Shown here piece after piece: positions 57,571 to 64,000 of a DNA stretch of 64,000 nucleotides. Every line of letters begins with the position of its first letter. Positions within the stretch are counted from its first letter, which is position 1. The stretch is from Vitis vinifera (taxonomy: Eukaryota; Streptophyta; Magnoliopsida; Vitales; Vitaceae), in NCBI RefSeq assembly GCF_030704535.1, contig NC_081818.1, positions 26,699,001 to 26,763,000 on the forward strand, in the 5' to 3' direction. The translations under genes and the position numbers were made by a program. Below the pieces are notes generated by a model. The model was not told where the DNA came from, ran no database searches, and saw only the letters and a list, made by a program, of their open reading frames with translations.

Positions 57571-57914
57571 ACTAGCATGCAGGTAAGAGATGTCATCTTT
57601 GGCCTTTCATGAATCCCAAAATAAAAAAAAAAAAAATTGGAAAAAGATTTTTTTTTATAAAAGTGACAATTTATCGTTCTGCTTAAATTAATTAATGATA
57701 ATCACTGTATTGTCAATAGTAAACTGACATTACATAACATTTTATCTTATTAAGAGGCATCGGATTACCAACCAACAGGGTGGTAGTCACTTCACATTTC
57801 ACACTTAAATCTGATTACACTAATGGAGAGGCAGAAGGGGAGAAAAGACGCAACGATATTATTTCAGCAGGCATGCATGCCTGCTCGTAGAAAGAAATGC
57901 TGGATTTTGGTAGC
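57571..57914. other. 3' flank of the SEO gene up to the retrotransposon
   Basis: Starts with the ACTAG target copy. Presumed 3' untranslated region and terminator of the minus-strand SEO gene, so the retrotransposon inserted at or just past the end of that gene. Confidence 0.5.
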
Positions 57915-60900
57915 TCAGTAGATTGACTTTATGTTATGGTCGTCGTGGCAGCACAGGAAAGTGATGTACTTCTCCATGTTGCGGATGCACTCTGGGCATT
58001 TCATCTTATCCGGAATCCTTCCAGAAGTGCTCAGGAACTCGAAGCGGCAGCAGGGGCGAGAGTCGCTGTGAACCTTGCTATGGTAGTCCATGCACGCTAT
58101 ATCAAAACCCTTTGTGACGACATGCTCTTGCCATTCCTCGTAAGCCAAAAGGGTAGGCAAAATAGTGGTGCCGTGGCCATTGACAAATGTAAAAGATCCC
58201 TTGCTGAGTACAGCCCACCCTCCTTCCTTGTCGTAGCTGAGGAGTTTCTTGATTTCATGCATCATGGGGTCCTGGTCGTCCGCCTGCCCTAGCTGTATCT
58301 TGGAGAACAACATGCTCTCCAGCCGGGTCCAGAAGAACCAGACCATGGTGAGGTCTTGCCAGCAGTGGCTGAGTTTCTCCGCAGTGATGGATGCTATGCA
58401 TCTTCGGACTTGCTCCCTTTTGGTGCTCTTTCCCACGTACACCATTTCTAGGGGAATCCGTGCAGCTGATGCAACCGCCTTTGCTGTGGTGGTGAATTTT
58501 CGGATCCACTCCATGTCAGTCCCTCCATATAAGTAAATGAATTTTCCCTCCTTGATCTGATCAAATAAAAAGTCCCCCAGTATATTAACAGATCTGTTCA
58601 AGCAAGTCATTCATGCACATGCAAATGTCTGTAAGATTGGTGAAACATGAATTTACCCAGTTCAGTATGGTTGGGTCAGTGCCATCCACCAGCAGCTCAA
58701 GCTTCCAAGTCTCTTCCTTCCACAGAGCTTCCTCTCTCAAACTAGTGAAAGGGAAGGCGTTACTTCCCCATATCCACATCATGTGGATTGCGTTAGGGCT
58801 CACCACTTTTCCTTGTGGGTCCAGTACCACAAGGATGGGCTTGTTCCGGAAGTGCCACACCTCTTTGATGAACCTGATGACTGCCTTATCAATCAGAGTA
58901 GGACTGTGGACTGAAAACCATGGCATTGTGGCCTGCAGATTTTCAAACTGCTTTTGCACGGGATCTGCCCACTCCAAAGAGTGGTCCACAATTGGGACCC
59001 ATACAACCTCATACTGACTCTCCATCCTAGTCGCATGGACCCGGGACTCGTTATAAATCTGCTCAAGAATGGAGAGCTCGTCTTGAGAGATGTCTAGGTC
59101 TGATATGAGCAACAACACATTCTTCCTCCTTAGCACATCTATGTGAACCTGTTTTTGCACCAAAAAAAAAAAAAAAAAAAAAAAAACCTACATTAAAATT
59201 TTAATTTCTAAATATATATGGTCTGAGTGTGAATCATCACTCATAGTAGTATTTGCGGTTTCAGTAATTAGTCTATATATGATTGTCCATGAAGTTCAGT
59301 GACGATGCTGTAATGTGTTTGGAGAGCAAACCCTTCTCTTCGTAGAGCCATCAACCAGCGGCTGCATATCATCCTTGGCATAAATCAGTGCCTTGAGAAT
59401 CTTCATGTTGTCAATATGGATACTCTGGAAGAGATTCTGAAGCATTTGATACGTTTCAACATTCCTTTTCTCCTCTGCATTAGATAGAAACCACTCATCA
59501 GCTATACAATTCATTTTTGTGGTTTGCAGTACTAGCATGTGAAAGACTTGCTTCCATAAAATTGGAATAGCCTACTTGTCTTACCTATGTATTGATAACA
59601 AATAAAAAGTTGCTTCTTCAGATGGTCGAGTATGCTGTTGATCTTGTGAGCCAAGGTGGATAGTTCCCACGTCTCATTTGTAGTGGATATTGCGTACCTG
59701 AAATAAATTCCACACAAGTTAATTAACGAAATTAGTGTCTTCTGAACAAGCTTTCTTCAGACTCAGTTCCGCCATGCTATATAATTTCACATAAAATTTG
59801 GGAATTTGTTCACTAGCTTCGTCGGGAGAAGGAAAAGTAGTAGGCAATGTGTAGCAGTTGATATAATGCTGACAAAGGTGAAGGATTTAAGCATGATATA
59901 TTAGCAAGGATATAGAGGGAAGCTAGACATACTCATGGCCCATGCTTGTGAGGCTTGCAATCTGAGTTGCGCAGGCTACAATACTCCTAATGGTCCAGTA
60001 AACAGCAGTAGGGATATGGGCCATTGCTATGGATAGTGCTGGTACATCCTGGGTGATGTACATTGGTGGCAACTCCTTGAACTCAATGATGCATCTGGTC
60101 ACGTCCATCATGGCTCGGATGAGATTGTTAAGTGCATCAAATCGGGGTTTCAGAAGGGCGGAGTGCTCCAAAAGGATGGGCACTTGCTTAAGGATCGCCA
60201 TTGATTTGGCAAGTTGGTTGGATGAGTATATCTGGGCAAGGAGCCAGAATTCACCATAGTTCAAAGCAAAAGCTGCTAGGGTTAGCACCAGCTTTGCATC
60301 CCACGAATAGCTTGCTAACATGTTGAATATAGAGAGCGTGGTTGCATGAGCATCTCCTCCTGCCGAACACTTGCATGCTATCTGAATACATAACTCATCT
60401 AGCAAATGTCAACATAAATAATCTCACAAATAAAGGACAAAAAAAAAAAAAAAAAAGAATTTTCATAGTTACCTCGCAGGAAATTCGATCAATAGTAAAC
60501 GACAATGCCTCAATCATGGCAATGAAACCGGCATGTTGGGTCCTATCCTCCAACGGTTCCACGCGTGTTTCGGTCGTCTGCAATGGAATAAAAAGTGGAT
60601 TTAGCTAGCAACTACTTATTTTGCTAATTAAACAAGTTCAAGTACAAACGCCTTTATCATCAACTAAGCTTTGTTTTTGTTTCAAATAAGTTTTACTAGA
60701 GAAGAGGAACAGGATTATTCTACCGTGACAATGGCATCAACCCCCGGAGTAGAGCGATTGAGAATGTCCTCCACCAGCTGGTAAAGAGGTCTAACATCAA
60801 TCTGTCGGCCGTCATGAGCATGGGTTGCATGGATTTGCTTCATCATCGCATTGTCATCGGACATTGTTATCATGCTCCTGTCACCCTTGATCATTTGCTG

Positions 60901-60918
60901 CAATGAAATCGGTGCCAT
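57915..60918 (-). CDS. sieve element occlusion (SEO) protein
   Basis: Seven exons on the minus strand (60918-60724, 60577-60473, 60381-59933, 59697-59585, 59474-59332, 59148-58657, 58556-57915) join in frame into 712 aa; introns are GT-AG. SEO proteins are phloem P-proteins that assemble into filaments in sieve elements and help plug sieve plates on wounding; legume forisomes belong to the family. The SEO_N domain is at about 15-285 (MSDDNAMMKQIHATHAHDGR, QIDVRPLYQLVEDIL, TIDRISCE, IACKCSAGGDAH, ALNYGEFWLL), a thioredoxin-like central region at about 335-500 (LRRKNVLLLISDLDIS) and the SEO_C domain at about 500-712 (EGKFIYLYGGTDMEWIRKFT), ending in the Cys-rich RIPDKMKCPEC...FLCCHD. The frame is open upstream with an ATG at 61140 (74 extra residues), but homologues begin near MAPISLQQMIKGDRSM, so 60918 is preferred. 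SEO genes are often clustered; neighbours may lie outside the window. Confidence 0.94.
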
Positions 60919-61678
60919 CTTGCTGGCCAGTTGGGTGAACAGACACAGCTTAGAAACTCGAGATCTGGTGCAGAAGAGGGGAATATGGCTTGTGCTTTCT
61001 AGCAAACTGCCTACCCTTTTAAGCACCTTCACAAATGGAATAAAGCTAGCTAGCCTAACTGAATCAACTTCTTTGCTTCCACTGTACTTAAATGCCATGC
61101 AGAACGTTTCGAGCAAGACTTGGCTTGCTTTTGTGACCATGCCCCCTGTGCCCTTGTCCCATCCCTTTATTCCTTTGGATGGGTCCAGAAACCATGAACA
61201 TTTGCCTCTATATTTGGATCCAAATCAGGATTCTACTGCTGTTTGATGACTAAAATTTGTACGACCTGTGCAACTAGAACAAAATTACTCATCGAAAAAC
61301 ATTTTTCTGACCTATATCTTTTATTCGAATGATTCTTTAGTTGGGCAGTGAATCACATGGTTGGCATCAAATGAACCCCTGGAAAGGGCCATGGGGATAT
61401 ACAAATACAATATCACATGATGAGATCGTAGCCGTTGAGTGGCTGCAACGAATGATGATACTTCGCTTGCCAACTTGAATCCTTTTCAGAGCAATCATAA
61501 TTGAGAATATTACTTTTCCAAAAATATTAAGAAGTGAAAAGGGAAAGAAGATTTTGGTTCCTTGCTTCAATTTCAATTTGAGTTTTGACTGAGGTTTTTT
61601 TTTGCTTAGGTTTTATTTATTTAATATTATTTTTATTTATTTTAAATTACGAATCTAAATTTAAATGAAGGAGAATTC
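60919..61678. other. promoter region of the SEO gene
   Basis: Upstream DNA of the minus-strand SEO gene, expected to include phloem-specific control elements. None was identified with confidence. It ends at the copia fragment. Confidence 0.45.
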
Positions 61679-63036
61679 TGTGTCTTGACAGTGGACATCC
61701 ATATCCACCTTGGCTGAGACGAATGTTTTATTTTGAGTAGTTATTTTACTTTCTATTTTTGAGTTGTCAAGTCATAGTTTATTATTAGGATTTTTTATTT
61801 TGTTAAGTGTGATTATTTATAAATAAGAGATTATATAATATTTGAATAAGAAAAAGTGATGAAATATGATAAAGTTTTAATTCTTTTGTAATTGTTTGTG
61901 TTTTTCTATCAACCCTATTACTCCAACAAATTGGTATATGAGCTTCTGCATATCCAACAAATTGGTATTAGAGCCATGTGAAAAGATGGCAAGTGGGATG
62001 TATTCATTTCAAGTCCTCTAACTTAACAAATTAAGACAAACAATTGGAGTATCAAGACAAAGATATGGTTCACAAGATGCATGGAAGGTTGTAGAAAAAG
62101 GCTATAAAGAGTCACAAGATGAAACTACAGTCTTTAAATCAAAGGGATTTTTTTTGAAATATATGAGGACAAGAGACAAGAAAGCTTTCACCATCAGTCT
62201 ATCAAGTAAGAAATAACCAAGAAAAATTAGAACAAGTTCTTCAAACAAAACTTTCATTAAACGAGAATGATTTTTTTTTTTTTTTTAATGAAAAAGGTAA
62301 GAATAACTATGGTTGTGGATGTGGTCATGACAATAGAGAAAGGGGTAATCTTAATTCATTAAATAATTAAGGCAAAATAAAGGGGGAAAATATGATAAAA
62401 CCCAAATTCATTATTATAATTATAACAAATATGGTCATTATGCTTATGAATGTAGAAGTTCCACTAATAATATGAAAGGACAAACCACCTATATTGAAAA
62501 GAAAGATCAAGAAAAACCTATTGTGTTGTTGGCGTATAAAGGAGAAAACAAAGAGAAAAACACATAGTACCTTGACATTGGAGCAAACAATCACATGTGT
62601 GGTTTCAAAAATATGTTTGTGAAGCTTGATGAATCGGAAAGTGGCCATATTTTTTTGAGATGCATCCAAACTTCCAATAAAAGACAAAGACAAAATCCTA
62701 ATTCGTTTAAAAAATAAAAGACATCAATTTATCTAGAATGTTTACTATGTGCACAACATGAAAAATCATATATTAAATTTGGGTTAACTTTTAGAAAAAA
62801 GCTATAATATTCATATAAAAAACAAAGCCTTTCAATAAGAGATCAACATGCCAATTTAATTGCTAATGTGCCTATGACAAGATAAAATGTTTTGTTAAAC
62901 ATTCAGAATGATGTTGTAAAATGTTTAAAATCTTGTGTTAATGATTTCTCGTAGATTTGATGCTTAAGATTTAGACATTTTAATTTTGGTGGATTGAAAT
63001 TGTTGAGTAAGAAAAATATGATGAGAAAATTGTTAG
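61679..63036 (+). mobile_element. truncated Ty1/copia fragment with 5' LTR, gag and protease remnant
   Basis: A probable 5' LTR begins TGTGTCTTGACAGTGG (about 61679) and ends near 61928. Two primer-site-like words follow, TGGTATATGAGC (61932) and TGGTATTAGAGC (61963). A degraded gag starts MASGMYSFQV at 61986 and includes SQDAWKVVEKGY. Further on are a zinc knuckle relic (YGHYAYECRS, about 62430), a protease start (YLDIGANNHMCGFKNMFVKL, about 62570) and the pre-integrase word FNFGGLKLLSKKNMMR ending near 63036. Integrase, RT and the 3' LTR are absent. Frameshifts and stops are frequent. Confidence 0.8.
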
Positions 63037-63470
63037 GATAGAGTTCTTAAAAGCATAACATGATATAATAAATTTGAAATCCATTATTTATTTGATGACA
63101 TTTCAATTTTACTTCTATCTATCCTTATTCTATACATTATACTTCATGAGAATTCTTACCTAATATCTCTTGTATTGTACATGATTTGGGTGTATTAGGA
63201 GTTGCATTGAAGATCCAAGTCATGAGTTTCTTACAAGTATATAATTTGTCCATAACCAATTCGTGGACCTAAGCAATCCTCTAGTGCACTACTTCCTAAT
63301 TGGAGGATGACTAGTTTTGGCTATTAAAATGAGGTTCCCATGGTGAGTATACTAATGTGTATGATTACATATTGAATAGGACCTACAATGAGTTATAACA
63401 TAAGACTATCAAGTCGTAGTTATGACATAAGTATGTATAATATATCACATGTTAAGACAAAAGATTAATT
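63037..63470. other. unclassified sequence between two copia fragments
   Basis: AT-rich, probably degraded transposon DNA; no domain or terminus was recognised. Confidence 0.4.
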
Positions 63471-64000
63471 TGTTGAAGTTTTATGTTTTAGTCATATAGT
63501 TAGCTTGGCTAAGTGCATAGTTTATATTCGTAAAGCTTGTTGAAGTCGGTTACAAGTTTGTTAGAGATCTTCCTTTATATTTGTACTTGATAGTATAGAT
63601 ATAGATTTTAGTTGAATAGACAAAAATTCCAAAACTCTCTCCTGAAATTTCTCTAAACGTAAGCATTCCTTTACTTTATTGCCCTAGAAAATTGTTTAGA
63701 TTCAGAATTTTATCATGGTATCAAAGTGCATTTTTTTTTCAATAGAGGATAATCGAGCATTAGGGACAATGGTACAAGTTCTAGTGGTGACAAATCCATC
63801 ATCTTCTTTATCAAGGTTCATACCTATTAGTTTTACTCATTCTTTGTTGGTAAAACTTGATAATAATAGTTTTTGAATTTGGAAACAACAGGTTGTGTTG
63901 ACAATCAAAGGATATGGTTTGCAAAGATTCATTTTTGGTAGTGGTGAGATTCTAGAAAGGCTTTTGTTGCAAGAAGATGCAAGGTCTAGGATGTTTAATC
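63471..64000 (+). mobile_element. second Ty1/copia element, 5' LTR and start of gag, cut by window end
   Basis: A probable LTR runs from about TGTTGAAGTTTTATG (63471) to TTATCA (63715). TGGTATCAAAGTGC at 63716 is a near-match to the tRNA-Met primer site. A gag-like frame starts at ATG 63769 and reads ISFTHSLLVKLDNNSF, then a stop, then IWKQQVVLTIKGYGLQRFI, typical of copia gag with a nonsense mutation. The rest lies beyond the window. Confidence 0.72.

Noticed and set aside
60919-61140. In-frame 74-aa extension of the SEO protein from ATG 61140
   Set aside because: The extra residues do not resemble SEO N-termini, while the preferred start directly precedes the conserved SEO_N sequence.

Overview
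This window is plant nuclear DNA, most likely from a woody dicot and quite possibly grapevine (Vitis). The genes have many short exons with GT-AG introns, the spacers are very AT-rich, and Ty3/gypsy, Ty1/copia, LINE and MITE insertions are frequent, several of them inside introns. Protein content (sieve element occlusion protein, classical arabinogalactan protein, terminal-ear1-like RNA-binding protein) is land-plant specific. The species is an inference from overall resemblance; no search was run.

Layout. 0.8-1.4 kb (-): GPI-anchored arabinogalactan protein. 2.0-4.3 kb (+): mitochondrial metalloprotease ATP23, five exons. 5.5-5.8 kb (+): a two-exon 73-aa secreted peptide precursor ending in a DY...NN block that resembles RGF/GLV/CLEL signalling peptides. 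5.8-12.5 kb: AT-rich repeats, microsatellites and a small MITE. 12.5-17.3 kb (+): MEI2-like/terminal-ear1-like protein whose first intron holds a truncated Ty3/gypsy fragment. 19.5-25.6 kb: a decayed Ty1/copia element carrying a nested 1.9-kb probable solo LTR, both with target-site duplications. 27.2 kb: a Tourist-like MITE. 29.3-31.7 kb (+): cytosolic NAD-dependent glycerol-3-phosphate dehydrogenase, eleven exons. 33.2-39.8 kb (-): ABHD17-like acyl-protein thioesterase with an R-x-S-x-D repeat tail; its introns hold a LINE and a direct-plus-inverted 292-bp repeat. 43.9-45.3 kb: an interrupted RTE-type LINE relic. 46.1-46.5 kb (-): mS38/AURKAIP1-domain mitochondrial ribosomal protein. 46.9-48.4 kb: small transposon remnants. 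49.9-57.6 kb (+): a complete, apparently recent Ty3/gypsy chromovirus with 1568-bp LTRs and one open 1521-codon polyprotein. 57.9-60.9 kb (-): sieve element occlusion (SEO) gene, seven exons. 61.7-64.0 kb (+): two degraded copia fragments, the second cut by the window end.

The seven single-copy host genes are not a pathway or an operon; each acts separately (cell wall, mitochondrial assembly and translation, peptide signalling, organ initiation, glycerolipid/redox metabolism, protein depalmitoylation, phloem sealing). What links the region is mobile-element history: for most insertions the target duplication can be read directly, and two nested or overlapping series give relative dates. Exon boundaries were set by hand from splice consensus, reading-frame continuity and family conservation; every multi-exon model closes in frame.
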